NCBI RefSeq assembly: GCF_002902945.1
Contig: NZ_CP026102.1
Span: 2,356,001 to 2,420,000 of the forward strand
DNA length: 64,000 nt
Source of the DNA: Paraburkholderia caribensis
Lineage (GTDB): Bacteria > Pseudomonadota > Gammaproteobacteria > Burkholderiales > Burkholderiaceae
Direction: 5' to 3'
Part shown: positions 51,340-61,157 of the stretch, one piece after another
Numbering within the stretch: the stretch's first letter is position 1
Layout: the number at the start of each line of letters is the position of its first letter
Position numbers and translations under genes: made by a program
Notes under the pieces: generated by a model
What the model saw: the letters and a program-made list of their open reading frames with translations, nothing else
Databases searched by the model: none
Told to the model about the DNA's origin: nothing

Positions 51340-52281
51340 TCAATGGCCGCTGATCAAAGGCACCCGCGCGGCCGCCGATGTTTCGACGCTGCGCTGCGTC
51401 AGCCACACTTCCTGTTGCAGCCAGTCGCGAAACACCGTCACATGCGGCAGGTCGCCCTGTTCGGGACGGGTCACGAGCCAATATGACTGGTGTCCGTCGA
51501 CATGTACGTTCAGCACCTGCACAAGGTCTCCATTGGCGAGTTCGTGCGCAATCATATGACGATCGGCGATCGTGATGCCGAGGCCGTCGACAGCAGCGCG
51601 TATGGCGTGATCGAGCAGGTCGAATTCGAAACCGCCGGACGTATCCACACCTTCGATACCCGCCGCCTTCAACCAATGCTGCCAGGTCAGATAACGCTGG
51701 TTGTCGCCCGCTAAAACATGCAGCAAAGTGAATTGATTGAGATCGATGGCTTCATTGCCCGCCTGACGTGCAAGCAACGCGGGCGAGCACACGGCGATAT
51801 GCCGCTCGTTCATCAGCAGCAGGTTATCGAGTCCTTCCCATTCGCCATTGCCGAAACGGATCGAGCAATCGAGCACGCTCGACTCGGCAAGATTGTCCTC
51901 CAGCCGCGTCGACAGGCTCAATTCCAGTTCGGGATGCTCGGTGTGCAAGCGCCCGAGGCGCGGCAAAAACCAGCGGCTGGCGAAAGTGGGCGGCGCATTG
52001 ACTCGCAAGCGGTTCAGATGCGTCTTCTCCTGAATGGAACGCACGGTCCATTCGATCTTGTCGAACGAATGCTGCAACGCCTGCAGCAGCACGCGGCCCG
52101 ACGCCGTGAGATCCAGATGATGATGCCTGCGCTGCAATAGGGTTTCGCCGAGTTGCTCTTCGAGTTGCCGCACCTGGCGGCTCACTGCACTTTGCGTGAC
52201 GTTGAGCAATTCCGCCGCGCGCGTGAAGCTGCCCGCGCGCCCGGCGACTTCGAAGGCTTTGAGCGCATTGAGCGCTGGCAT
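51340..52281 (-). CDS. LysR-family transcriptional regulator (GcvA-like)
   Basis: About 313 residues. The N-terminal winged helix-turn-helix reads 'ALNALKAFEVAGRAGSFTRAA' then 'LNVTQSAVSRQVRQLEEQLG', the GcvA-type pattern. A periplasmic-binding-like effector domain follows ('RFGNGEWEGLDN', 'DHAIRAAVDGLGITIADRHMI' features). ATG at 52281 and TTG at 52293 are both possible. It is divergent from the phosphate transporter gene, which may be its target, although GcvA-type regulators often control distant genes. Confidence 0.9.
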   Translation of the reverse strand: MPALNALKAFEVAGRAGSFTRAAELLNVTQSAVSRQVRQLEEQLGETLLQRRHHHLDLTASGRVLLQALQHSFDKIEWTVRSIQEKTHLNRLRVNAPPTFASRWFLPRLGRLHTEHPELELSLSTRLEDNLAESSVLDCSIRFGNGEWEGLDNLLLMNERHIAVCSPALLARQAGNEAIDLNQFTLLHVLAGDNQRYLTWQHWLKAAGIEGVDTSGGFEFDLLDHAIRAAVDGLGITIADRHMIAHELANGDLVQVLNVHVDGHQSYWLVTRPEQGDLPHVTVFRDWLQQEVWLTQRSVETSAAARVPLISGH

Positions 52282-52502
52282 TTTTCTTTTCAAGGAGGTC
52301 TCGATTCGGGTCGGCGCCCTGGCGCCACGCGCTTATTTTAGCGTCTGGGCGGCAAGGGCCTTCTCGCGATGCGTCCGGTTCAACACGGCGTGACGCGGCG
52401 CACAAATGTTAAGGGGCATACCCGTCATGCGTTTGTCATCGTATCGACATGCTGGGCTTGCAGGATCGGAGATCCCCCCGACCATCCCCCGAGGCCCAGG
52501 CC

Positions 52503-54092
52503 ATGCCGGAACTCTCATATCCGCAGACAGGCACCGCGAGTGCCAAAAACCGCAACTTAGGACTCGCCGTCTTTGTGATTGCGCTGGTCGCTGGCGCGAT
52601 CTATTGCGCGTTTCAGCTAATCGGCGATCTCGAGCCGATTCGCACGGGCTCGATCGTCCCGTATCTGCTGCTGGGCGTCGCCCTTCTGATCGCGCTCGGC
52701 TTCGAGTTCGTCAACGGCTTTCACGACACGGCAAACGCCGTCGCGACCGTGATCTATACGCACTCGCTCTCGCCCAACGTCGCGGTCGTCTGGTCCGGCA
52801 CGTGGAACTTTCTTGGCGTGCTGACCTCGAGCGGCGCAGTCGCATTCGGCATTCTCCAGTTGCTGCCCGTCGAACTGATTCTGCAAGTGGGCAGCAGCGC
52901 AGGCTTTGCGATGGTGTTCGCGCTGCTGATTGCCGCGATCATCTGGAATCTGGGTACCTGGTGGTTCGGCCTGCCGTCGTCCAGCTCGCATACGCTGATC
53001 GGCTCCATCATCGGCGTCGGGCTGATGAACCAGCTGCTGCATGGCGCGGACGGCACGAGCGGCGTCGATTGGGGGCAAGCTGCCGGCGTCGGCAAGTCGC
53101 TGCTGTTCTCGCCGCTGATCGGTTTCCTGCTCGCCGGCCTTTTATTGCTGGTCCTCAAGGCGCTCGTGCGCGTGCCCGCGCTGTACGCCGAGCCGAAAGG
53201 CAAAGAGCCGCCGCCGTTCTGGATTCGCGGGCTGCTGATTCTGACCTGCACGGGCGTGTCGTTCGCGCATGGCTCCAACGACGGCCAGAAAGGCATGGGC
53301 CTCATCATGCTGATCCTGATCGGCACCGTGCCGACGGCCTACGCGCTGAACAAGGCCGTCACGGCAAACGAAACGCAAACCTTCCTCGCCGTTTCGCAGC
53401 AGGCTTCCGCCGCGCTCGGCAAGTACGCGACGCAAGGCGTGCCGCCCGTCGTCGCGCCGCGCAGCGAAGTGGAGAATTTCGTGCGCACGCGGCAGCTCGC
53501 GCCCGCGACGGTGCCCGCGCTGCAGAAGCTGATGGAGCAGATCGGTCAGCAGGTCAGCGCGTCGGGCACGATGGCGAACGTGCCGCAAGACAAGGTCGAT
53601 AACGTGCGTAACAACATGTACGTCGCGTCGGAAGCAATCCGTCTGATGGAGAAGGCGAAGCAACCCGCGTTTGCAGCGGACGACGCCAGGGCAATCGACA
53701 ACTTCAGGAAGCAGATGGACCACGCCACCAAGTTCATCCCGACGTGGGTGAAAGTTGCCGTGGCAATCGCACTGGGGCTCGGCACGATGGTGGGCTGGAA
53801 GCGCATCGTCGTGACGGTGGGCGAGAAGATCGGTAAGCAGCATCTGACCTATGGGCAGGGTGCATCGGCCGAACTCGTCGCGATGGTCACGATAGGCGCC
53901 GCCGACATGTACGGCCTGCCCGTATCGACGACACACGTGCTGTCTTCGGGTGTGGCAGGCACGATGGCCGCCAACGGCTCGGGCCTGCAATGGGGCACCG
54001 TGCGCAGCCTGGTGCTTGCGTGGGTGCTGACGCTGCCCGTGTCGATCGCGCTGTCCGGGGGACTGTACTGGTTGTTCCGCCACCTCTTCTGA
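52503..54092 (+). CDS. PiT-family inorganic phosphate transporter
   Basis: A 529-residue low-affinity phosphate/metal symporter. The duplicated signature is visible as 'GFEFVNGFHDTANAVATVIYT' features near residue 64 and 'SFAHGSNDGQKGMG' near 256; the C-terminal repeat has 'PVSTTHVLSSGVAG'. A polar loop of ~120 residues separates the two halves. The ATG at 52503 has GAGG eight bases upstream. It converges on a polyphosphate kinase gene with a shared terminator, suggesting coordinated phosphate uptake and polyphosphate use. Confidence 0.92.
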   Translation: MPELSYPQTGTASAKNRNLGLAVFVIALVAGAIYCAFQLIGDLEPIRTGSIVPYLLLGVALLIALGFEFVNGFHDTANAVATVIYTHSLSPNVAVVWSGTWNFLGVLTSSGAVAFGILQLLPVELILQVGSSAGFAMVFALLIAAIIWNLGTWWFGLPSSSSHTLIGSIIGVGLMNQLLHGADGTSGVDWGQAAGVGKSLLFSPLIGFLLAGLLLLVLKALVRVPALYAEPKGKEPPPFWIRGLLILTCTGVSFAHGSNDGQKGMGLIMLILIGTVPTAYALNKAVTANETQTFLAVSQQASAALGKYATQGVPPVVAPRSEVENFVRTRQLAPATVPALQKLMEQIGQQVSASGTMANVPQDKVDNVRNNMYVASEAIRLMEKAKQPAFAADDARAIDNFRKQMDHATKFIPTWVKVAVAIALGLGTMVGWKRIVVTVGEKIGKQHLTYGQGASAELVAMVTIGAADMYGLPVSTTHVLSSGVAGTMAANGSGLQWGTVRSLVLAWVLTLPVSIALSGGLYWLFRHLF

Positions 54093-54142
54093 CGATTCAC
54101 GCTTGCCGCCGCGGCGATTCGATCGAGCGGCGCATCCAAACA

Positions 54143-54172
54143 AAAAGCGCGGCATTTTCATGCCGCGCTTTT
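54143..54172. terminator. Bidirectional intrinsic terminator between pit and ppk2
   Basis: A perfect 12-base stem (aaaagcgcggca/tgccgcgctttt) with a six-base loop (ttttca) has A- and T-runs built into both ends. It lies 51 bases after the pit stop and 24 bases before the convergent ppk2 stop, the classic position and shape of a two-way terminator. Confidence 0.9.
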
Positions 54173-54195
54173 CATTTCAGCCCTTCAAACAGGGA

Positions 54196-55122
54196 TCAGA
54201 ATACGTCGGGCACGATCATCGAGTCCGGCACGGGATGACGGCTGTAGTCCTCGTGAAAGACGCGTTCCGGCAACACGATGGACGGATGTTCGATCTCGTG
54301 ATACGGCACCTGACTCAACAGATGATGGATGCAGTTCAGCCGCGCGCGTTTCTTGTCGACGGCCTGCACGACCCACCACGGCGCTTCGGGAATATGCGAG
54401 CGCTGCAGCATCACTTCCTTCGCCTGCGTATAGCGTTCCCAGCGGCGACGGCTTTCGAGATCCATCGGGCTGAGCTTCCATTGCTTGAGCGGATCGTGGA
54501 TACGCGCCTGGAAGCGGATTTCCTGCTCTTCGTCGGTGATCGAGAACCAGTACTTGATGATCTGAATACCGCTGCGCACCAGCATTTTCTCGAACTCGGG
54601 AACCGAACGGAAGAACTCGTCGTATTCGTCGTCGGTGCAGAAACCCATCACGCGCTCGACGCCCGCGCGGTTGTACCAGCTGCGATCGAACAGCACCATT
54701 TCGCCGCCTGCGGGCAGGTGGCTGACATAGCGCTGGAAATACCATTGCGTGCGTTCGCGATTGTTCGGCGCGGGCAGTGCCGCGACCCGGCACACGCGTG
54801 GATTGAGTCGCTGCGTGATGCGCTTGATCGCACCGCCCTTGCCAGCCGCGTCGCGCCCTTCGAAGATCACGACAAGGCGATGCCCTGTCTTGACGATCCA
54901 GTCCTGCAACTTGACGAGTTCGCCTTGCAGACGGAACAGTTCGCGGAAGTATTGCTTGCGCAATTCGCGCGCTTCGGGCGTGAAGCCTTCGCCGCCGTCG
55001 AGGATACGGTCGTCGACTTCCATTTCGAGTTCCTCGTCGTACGCATCGACGAGGTCCTCTTCGAAGCGGCGCTGCCGGGCGGCGAGCGACGCGGCGTCAA
55101 GTTCCTGTTCGGATTCCTTCAT
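54196..55122 (-). CDS. ppk2: Polyphosphate kinase 2
   Basis: A 308-residue class-I PPK2 with Walker A 'FEGRDAAGKGGAIKRI' features near residue 83, Walker B 'LFDRSWYNRAGVERVMGF' features near 145, and the lid 'SPMDLESRRRWERYTQAKEVM' features near 225. It transfers phosphate between polyphosphate and nucleoside diphosphates, usually to regenerate GTP or ATP. The ATG at 55122 has AGGAG eight bases upstream, so 76 in-frame codons before it are excluded. It is convergent with the phosphate transporter. Confidence 0.92.
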   Translation of the reverse strand: MKESEQELDAASLAARQRRFEEDLVDAYDEELEMEVDDRILDGGEGFTPEARELRKQYFRELFRLQGELVKLQDWIVKTGHRLVVIFEGRDAAGKGGAIKRITQRLNPRVCRVAALPAPNNRERTQWYFQRYVSHLPAGGEMVLFDRSWYNRAGVERVMGFCTDDEYDEFFRSVPEFEKMLVRSGIQIIKYWFSITDEEQEIRFQARIHDPLKQWKLSPMDLESRRRWERYTQAKEVMLQRSHIPEAPWWVVQAVDKKRARLNCIHHLLSQVPYHEIEHPSIVLPERVFHEDYSRHPVPDSMIVPDVF

Positions 55123-55273
55123 CACAGTGGCTCCTGTTCTTTCCGTAGCGCGGAAAAGGGTACACGCGGCGCGTGGGCTCGTGTGATTGTCAGCTTTCTC
55201 GGTGTCAGTCATATTACTCTTGCGCAGCGCGTGCGGCTCGTCAAAGCGCCTCTTTAGGCGCTTCACAGCCGCT

Positions 55274-55660
55274 TCACAGCCTCCTGGCGATGCTGATCTC
55301 GTGGCCGTCAGGATCGGTGATATGGAAATAGCGCTCGCCCCATGAAGCATCGGCAGGCGCGGCCTCGGGTTGGTATCCCGCTGCCAGTGCCTTGCGATAA
55401 ACGGCGTCCACGTCGGACACGTGCACGATCACGCGTCCCCACCATCGTACCGGTCCTCTCGTGTCGAGAATCAGGTTCAGATAGGTGCTGCCGAACGCAA
55501 ACGACGTGAACGCCTCCAGGGGTCCGCCATAGGCAAGCGGAAAGCCAAGCGCCAGGTAAAACGCAACGGCGCGCTCCATGTCATGCGTAGCGAGCGTGAC
55601 GGCACTGAGCCCTTCGAATTGCGGCTCTTGCGTATGGCTCGGTGATTCCGGCTGATTCAT
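55274..55660 (-). CDS. VOC-superfamily (glyoxalase/dioxygenase-like) protein
   Basis: A 128-residue single-domain protein with the paired beta-alpha-beta-beta-beta pattern: 'LSAVTLATHDMERAVAFYLALGF' features near residue 18 and 'ERYFHITDPDGHEISIAR' features at the C-terminus. GGGGAG lies six bases before the ATG at 55660. Members include glyoxalases and antibiotic-binding proteins; metal ligands are not obvious, so the role is open. It lies 151 bases upstream of ppk2 on the same strand. Confidence 0.83.
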   Translation of the reverse strand: MNQPESPSHTQEPQFEGLSAVTLATHDMERAVAFYLALGFPLAYGGPLEAFTSFAFGSTYLNLILDTRGPVRWWGRVIVHVSDVDAVYRKALAAGYQPEAAPADASWGERYFHITDPDGHEISIARRL

Positions 55661-55778
55661 CGCTGACTCCCCGCTTCTGAAAGTGAAAACAGCGGACACG
55701 CCCACCGGCGATGTCCGCTGCAAAGCGAATCGACATGGCGCCGCGGGATTGGCCGCGACGCCAGCGCATGCCGCGAGA

Positions 55779-57509
55779 TTACGGTATCACACGCGACACG
55801 CCACGTCCGCGCGGATCGGATACGGCCTCCGGCCGCTCGCCGTTGATCTTGATTGCCTGAATGTCGCCGTTGAAATCCTGCGTCTTCAGCGTATAACCCT
55901 TCGCTTCGACCTGCCTTGCGAGGTCGCCTTCGATAGGCGCATACGGCTCCACGAAGATCGTATTCGGCGGCAACAGTTGATGGTGGAAACGCATTGCGCC
56001 AACCGCATCTTTCAACGGCATATTGAAGTCGTACACGTTATTGACCACCTGGAAGATCGACGTGAAGATGCGCGATCCCCCCGGCGTGCCGATCACCAGC
56101 GACACCTTGCCGTCCTTCGTCAGAATGGTCGGCGTCATCGACGACAACGGGCGCTTCTTCGGCTCGATCGAGTTCGCGTCGCTGCCCACCACGCCGAACA
56201 TGTTCGGCACGCCGGGCTTCGAAGCGAAGTCGTCCATCTCGTCGTTCAACACGATGCCCGTGCCTTCCGCAACGACGCCGGAACCGAAATAGCCGTTGAT
56301 CGTGTACGTGTTCGACACGGCATTACCCCACTTGTCGACCACTGAGAAATGCGTCGTCTCCGCTTTCTCGGGCATCGACGTACCGAGCCCGGGCTGCACG
56401 CTCTTCGTGTCCGACGGCGCGTTGGGATTCACTTCCGCTGCGCGCTTCGCGATATAGGCGTCGTCCGTCAGTTGTGCGACGGGCACCTTATAGAAGTCCG
56501 GATCGCCCAGATATTGCGCGCGATCGGCAAAGACGCGCTTTTCGATTTCCGATATCAGGTGAATGTACTGCGGCGAGTTGAGATCGACATTGGTGAAGTC
56601 GCTCTTCAAATCCGCCTTCATCTTCAGCAATTGCACGAGGCCAATGCCGCCCGAGCTCGGCGGCGGCGCCGTGATCACGTGATAGCCGTTCCAGTCCGCC
56701 TGAATGGGTTGACGCCACACGGCGCGGTAGTCCTGCAGATCGCGCTTCGTGATGAGGCCGTGACCTTTCATCGACGCCGCGATCAGATCGGCCGTCTTGC
56801 CGTTATAGAACTCGCGCGCGCCCTGATTCGCGATGCGCGTGAGCACTCCCGCGAGATCCGGTTGCTTGAAATTGACACCCTGTTTCAGATTGCCGAAATA
56901 GGTGTCGAAATTCGTCTTGCCTGCGAAGTCCTTCTCGGCGTCTTCGCGACGCTTCGCCAGTTGCTCGTCGACTTCGAAGCCGTCGCGCGCATATTTGATG
57001 GCGGGCGCCAGAACCTGTTTCCATTTCAGCTTGCCGAAGCGGTGCTGTGCTTCCCACATGCCCGCCACGGTTCCGGGCACACCCGCTGCGTAATAGCCGA
57101 AAAGGCTCTTGCCCTTGATGACATTGCCCTGATCGTCGAGAAACATGTTGCGCGTCGCAGCGAGCGGCGCGCGCTCTCGATAGTCGATGAAATAGGGCTT
57201 GCCGTTCACGTACAGCGTCATGAAACCGCCGCCGCCGATGTTGCCTGCTTCGGGGTACGTGACGGCCAGTGTGAACGCGATAGCGACAGCGGCGTCGACG
57301 GCATTGCCGCCTTCCTTGAAGATCTGCTCGGCAGCGTCGGCGCTGTACTTGTCAGCGACGGCGACGGCCGATGCGTTGAGTACGGGTTGCTGCGGCGGGG
57401 GTGCTTTCGCGTAAGCAGGTGCGGACTCGAGAAAGCCTGCGGAAGTCGTGAAGAGCCCTGCGACGGCGAGTGCTGTTGCGGAGAATTTCGCTTTATCGAT
57501 TAGTTTCAA
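55779..57509 (-). CDS. ggt: Gamma-glutamyltransferase
   Basis: A 576-residue secreted Ntn-hydrolase with an N-terminal signal segment ('FSATALAVAGLFTTSAGFLES' features, residues 8-30). The precursor should cleave itself before Thr385 in 'AETTHFSVVDKWGNAVSNTY' features, giving large and small subunits. 'AAVAIAFTLAVTYPEAGNIGGGG' and 'PPSSGGIGLVQLL' features are conserved. It breaks gamma-glutamyl bonds such as in glutathione, in the periplasm. The start is TTG at 57509 with GGAGG six bases upstream. It lies just downstream of the ectoine-degradation genes on the same strand, but its link to them is not clear. Confidence 0.92.
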   Translation of the reverse strand: MKLIDKAKFSATALAVAGLFTTSAGFLESAPAYAKAPPPQQPVLNASAVAVADKYSADAAEQIFKEGGNAVDAAVAIAFTLAVTYPEAGNIGGGGFMTLYVNGKPYFIDYRERAPLAATRNMFLDDQGNVIKGKSLFGYYAAGVPGTVAGMWEAQHRFGKLKWKQVLAPAIKYARDGFEVDEQLAKRREDAEKDFAGKTNFDTYFGNLKQGVNFKQPDLAGVLTRIANQGAREFYNGKTADLIAASMKGHGLITKRDLQDYRAVWRQPIQADWNGYHVITAPPPSSGGIGLVQLLKMKADLKSDFTNVDLNSPQYIHLISEIEKRVFADRAQYLGDPDFYKVPVAQLTDDAYIAKRAAEVNPNAPSDTKSVQPGLGTSMPEKAETTHFSVVDKWGNAVSNTYTINGYFGSGVVAEGTGIVLNDEMDDFASKPGVPNMFGVVGSDANSIEPKKRPLSSMTPTILTKDGKVSLVIGTPGGSRIFTSIFQVVNNVYDFNMPLKDAVGAMRFHHQLLPPNTIFVEPYAPIEGDLARQVEAKGYTLKTQDFNGDIQAIKINGERPEAVSDPRGRGVSRVIP

Positions 57510-57663
57510 TGCGTGCCTCCAAAGACAATCATCCAGTGATGGAACTAAAAGCCTGTCTTTGGGCTTATAACACGCAACGAGTGCATTTGCGAAGCAACCC
57601 TCATGCTGCAGCCGCAGCGAGTTGCTTCGCGCGATTACCAATTGCAATACGCTTGCGACGCTG

Positions 57664-59061
57664 TTAGACAGCAGCAGATTTCTTTAGCACCTGCGAAGCG
57701 ACTTCATCCACGGCTGTCCTGGCCAGCTTGACGATCTCGTCGACTTCCGCGCGTGTCGTCACGAGCGGCGGCGCAAAGCCGAGAATGTCGCCATGCGGCA
57801 TCGCGCGCGCAATGAGTCCTTGTTGCAATGCAACGGCCGACACGCGCGGACCGACTTTCAATGCGGCGTCGAATGGACGACGCTCTTCTTTATGCGCCAT
57901 GAATTCGACCGCGGCAAGCATGCCTGAGCCGCGCACTTCGCCGACGAGCGGATGCGAATCGAATGCGGCATGCAACTGTTGCTGCAGATACCCGCCGACT
58001 TCCGCCGCATTCTGCATGAGGTTCTCGCGCTCAAGAATGTCGAGATTCGCGAGCGCCGCGGCAGCGCAAACGGGATGTCCGGAATAGGTCCAGCCATGCC
58101 CCATCGGACCATGTTCCTGCGATCCCTGCGCAATGACGTCCCAGACCTTCTCGCCGACGATCACGGCCGACAGCGGCGCATACGCGCTCGTCAAACCCTT
58201 TGCGACCGTGATCAGATCCGGCTCGATGCCGAAATGCTGCGCGCCCATCTTCGAGCCTAGCCGTCCGAAGCCGCACACCACTTCATCGCTGATCAACAGA
58301 ATGTCGTGCTTCTTCAGTACTTTCTGGATGGCGGGCCAGTAACCGGCCGGCGGCGGCAGAATACCGCCCGTGCCCATCACCGGCTCACCGATGAAAGCGG
58401 CGATCGTATCCGCGCCCTCCTTCGCAATCAGCTTCTCCAGTTCTTCGACGCAATAGTCGACGAACTGCGCTTCGCTCATGCCAGCGGGCGCCTGACGATA
58501 CCAATGCGGACAGACCGTATGCTTGACGCGATCGACGGGCAAATCAAAGTGCTGATGGAAACTCGGCAGACCTGTCAGGCTGCCCGTCACGATGCCGGAG
58601 CCGTGATAGCCGCGCTGGCGCGAAATGATCTTCTTCTTGTTCGGACGGCCTTTTACATTGTTGTAGTACCAGACAATCTTGATCTGCGTTTCGTTCGCGT
58701 CGGAACCGGACATGCCGTAATACACCTTTTTCATACCCGTCGGCGACCAGTCGATGATGCGCGACGACAGTTCGATGATCGTATCGGTCGAATGCCCGAC
58801 ATAGGTGTGGTAATAAGCCAGTTTCTTTGCCTGCTCATAAATCGCGTCGGCCACTTCCGTGCGGCCGTAGCCGATGTTCACGCAATAGAGGCCCGCGAAT
58901 GCGTCGATGAACGACTTGCCTTGATGATCCTCGATGCGGATGCCTTTGGCGCCCGTGACGATGCGGCCGGGCAGCGCGCCGCTGGCGTGATCGTGAGCAT
59001 GCGTCGAAGGGTGCATGAAATGCGCGCGGTCCGCGCTGAACAGTTGATCGAACTGGGTCAT
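57664..59061 (-). CDS. doeD: Class-III aminotransferase, probable diaminobutyrate transaminase of ectoine breakdown
   Basis: A 465-residue PLP enzyme of the omega-aminotransferase family. It shows 'GLYCVNIGYGRTEVADAI' features near residue 52, 'YYGMSGSDANETQIKI' near 113, 'LLISDEVVCGFGRLG' near 254 and the PLP lysine in 'DLITVAKGLTSAYAPL' near 282. By sequence alone it could be a putrescine- or beta-alanine-pyruvate transaminase. The neighbouring doeC, doeX, doeB and doeA genes make DoeD, which converts diaminobutyrate to aspartate semialdehyde, the most likely role. The ATG at 59061 has GGAG six bases upstream. Confidence 0.83.
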   Translation of the reverse strand: MTQFDQLFSADRAHFMHPSTHAHDHASGALPGRIVTGAKGIRIEDHQGKSFIDAFAGLYCVNIGYGRTEVADAIYEQAKKLAYYHTYVGHSTDTIIELSSRIIDWSPTGMKKVYYGMSGSDANETQIKIVWYYNNVKGRPNKKKIISRQRGYHGSGIVTGSLTGLPSFHQHFDLPVDRVKHTVCPHWYRQAPAGMSEAQFVDYCVEELEKLIAKEGADTIAAFIGEPVMGTGGILPPPAGYWPAIQKVLKKHDILLISDEVVCGFGRLGSKMGAQHFGIEPDLITVAKGLTSAYAPLSAVIVGEKVWDVIAQGSQEHGPMGHGWTYSGHPVCAAAALANLDILERENLMQNAAEVGGYLQQQLHAAFDSHPLVGEVRGSGMLAAVEFMAHKEERRPFDAALKVGPRVSAVALQQGLIARAMPHGDILGFAPPLVTTRAEVDEIVKLARTAVDEVASQVLKKSAAV

Positions 59062-59099
59062 ATGACACTCCATATTTAATCGATAGTTGAATGACAGAC

Positions 59100-60605
59100 T
59101 CACGCGGCGAGCGGCCGGCGAGCAGGCGAAGCGACGTCGGTTAGGGGCAAGCCCAATTGACCGAGGCAGAAGTACCGCGTTTCGACGAACGGCTCGAAGC
59201 CTTCGAGTCCGCCTTCGCGGCCGAGACCCGATGCCTTCATGCCGCCGAATGGAATCGGCGCGCCCGTGAATTTCGCGCCGTTCACTGAGACCATCGCGAA
59301 GTCCAGTTGGCGAATGACCTGAAAGACCGTGTTCAGATCTTTCGCGCACAGATAGGCGGCGAGACCGTACTCGGTGTCGTTGGCGCGCGTAATCGCTTCT
59401 TCGAGCGTGTCGAAGGGCGACACGGCCGAAATGGGTGCAAAGTTCTCTTCATCGTAGATGCGCATGCCCTTCTGCGCATCGGCGATCACGGTTGGCTCGA
59501 AGAACCAGCCGCCGCGCTCATGGGGCACGCCGCCGGCCAGAACACGCGCGCCTTTCGCACGCGCATCCTCGACGCGTTGGACGGTCGCATCGAACGCGGC
59601 TTGATGCATCAGCGGACCGACTTGGATGCCCGGTTCGAACGCCGCGCCGACCTTCAACTGACGCACGGCCTGCGCATAGCGCTCGACGAATGTTTCGTAG
59701 ACGGGACGCGCAACGAGTATGCGATTCGCCGCGCAACAGTCTTGCCCTGACGTCTGAAACTTTGCTGCCACGGCCACGCGCACTGCCTGATCGATGTCGG
59801 CGTCATGCGTGACGATGAACGGCGCGTTGCCGCCGAGTTCGAGCGCCGTCTTCTTGATGCCGCTTTGGGCGACGGCCTGCATGACGAGGCCACCGACGCG
59901 CGTCGAGCCCGTGAAGCTGACGGTACGCACGCGCGGGTCGCGCACCAGTGTTTCCATCGTCGTTTGCGGATCGCCGAGCACCACGTTGAAGACACCCGGC
60001 GGGAAACCGGCCTCTTCTGCGAGCTGCGCGAGCGCGAGTGCGGAGAACGGCGTTTCGTGCGCGGGCTTCACGACGACTGTGCAGCCTGCTGCGAGCGCCG
60101 CTGCAGCCTTGCGGGTGATCATCGCGTTGGGGAAATTCCACGGGGTGATCAGGGCGGCGACGCCGACGGGTTCCATGATCGTGCCGAGATGTGCGCCGTC
60201 GATATGCGATGGGATCGTGCGGCCGTTCAGTCGCTTTCCTTCATGCGCGAACCATTCGATGAAGCTCGCGCCGTATGTGATTTCGCCCGTTGCCTCGGCG
60301 AGTGGCTTGCCCTGTTCCAGGGCGAGGATGCCTGCGAGGTCGTGTTGATGGCGTTGGATCAGTTCGTGCCAGCGGAGCAATATGGCGGCGCGTTTTGTGG
60401 CTGGGATCCAGCGCCAGGTTTCGAATGCGCGATGTGCGGCGTCGACTGCCTGTGTGATCTGGTGTGCTTCCAGCATCGGGACGTGGCCGATTACTTTTTG
60501 ATCTGCAGGGTTCTGTATCGCTATTGTCGAAGCTGTTTCGCTGTGGACCCAGCGGCCGTCGATGTAACACAATGATTTGAAGAGAACAGGGTGGCCGAGC
60601 AACAT
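59100..60605 (-). CDS. doeC: Aldehyde dehydrogenase, probable aspartate-semialdehyde dehydrogenase of ectoine breakdown
   Basis: A 501-residue NAD(P)-dependent dehydrogenase similar to succinate-semialdehyde dehydrogenases. It has 'TPWNFPNAMITRK' near residue 154, 'FTGSTRVGG' near 231, the base in 'LELGGNAPFIV' near 255 and the nucleophile Cys in 'SGQDCCAANRI' near 290. In ectoine catabolism DoeC oxidises aspartate semialdehyde to aspartate; homologues are often annotated as ssd. It begins 38 bases upstream of the transaminase gene. The composite palindromic element upstream separates it from doeX. Confidence 0.83.
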   Translation of the reverse strand: MLLGHPVLFKSLCYIDGRWVHSETASTIAIQNPADQKVIGHVPMLEAHQITQAVDAAHRAFETWRWIPATKRAAILLRWHELIQRHQHDLAGILALEQGKPLAEATGEITYGASFIEWFAHEGKRLNGRTIPSHIDGAHLGTIMEPVGVAALITPWNFPNAMITRKAAAALAAGCTVVVKPAHETPFSALALAQLAEEAGFPPGVFNVVLGDPQTTMETLVRDPRVRTVSFTGSTRVGGLVMQAVAQSGIKKTALELGGNAPFIVTHDADIDQAVRVAVAAKFQTSGQDCCAANRILVARPVYETFVERYAQAVRQLKVGAAFEPGIQVGPLMHQAAFDATVQRVEDARAKGARVLAGGVPHERGGWFFEPTVIADAQKGMRIYDEENFAPISAVSPFDTLEEAITRANDTEYGLAAYLCAKDLNTVFQVIRQLDFAMVSVNGAKFTGAPIPFGGMKASGLGREGGLEGFEPFVETRYFCLGQLGLPLTDVASPARRPLAA

Positions 60606-60814
60606 GGTGATCTCCTTTCTTTGATATCTCTGGCTGTTACTTTAGGCGCTGCGCGGGCTCTGTTTTTTTTGTTCTCGGGGTGTTTGGGTTTTGGTTTTTC
60701 TGTTTTCTGGTGGAGGTGGTCGGTTTTTTTCGCTGTCGCGGGAGGAGTTGGGTTTTCGGTTGCTATTCGTGATTAGCCTTTGCGCTTGCATCCGCGATTC
60801 CGCTGGCATCAGGG

Positions 60815-60870
60815 AATTGCTTTTGCTTTTGCTTTTGCTTTTGCTTTTGCTTTTGCTTTTGCTTTTGTTT
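60815..60870. repeat. (ttttgc)n hexanucleotide repeat
   Basis: At least seven uninterrupted ttttgc units plus degenerate ends. A shorter, decayed mirror copy (gcaaaa/ccaaaa units) lies at about 61550-61590 on the other side of the inverted repeat. Frames across it read as poly-Leu or Ala/Phe and are not genes. Confidence 0.92.
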
Positions 60871-60922
60871 TCGCTGTCGCTTTCGCTTTCGCTGGCATCC
60901 GCGATTCGTTAGCTCGCTTCAA

Positions 60923-61005
60923 GCGTCGCCCCTGTGCGGGGCGGCACCTACTTTTCTTTGCCGCCGCAAAGAAAAGTAGGCAAAAGAAAGCGGCTCACAC
61001 CGCCA
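60923..61005 (+). repeat. Left arm of an 83-bp perfect inverted repeat
   Basis: Identical in reverse complement to 61435-61517 over all 83 bases. The arm itself contains a hairpin: acctacttttcttt and aaagaaaagtagg flank a GC-rich centre (gccgccgc). Similarity continues outward in diverged form through ttcgctggcatccgcga. I recall this motif as a dispersed repeat in Paraburkholderia-like genomes. Confidence 0.93.
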
Positions 61006-61157
61006 ATTCTTGACGTTTACCCACGGGCCCCCAACGTCCCCACACCTCACACACCAGTGGCCCTGGTTGGTGCCCGTTGCCAACGCTTCGAACAGGTGCC
61101 TCACCCGCTTCGATTACCCGTACCCGAGCAAACGGCAGCGAATGGTATGCGCCGCCT

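Noticed and set aside
60691..60912. Apparent membrane peptide with a run of leucines
   Set aside because: It is a translation of the ttttgc hexanucleotide repeat; another frame gives alternating Ala/Phe, so neither is meaningful.
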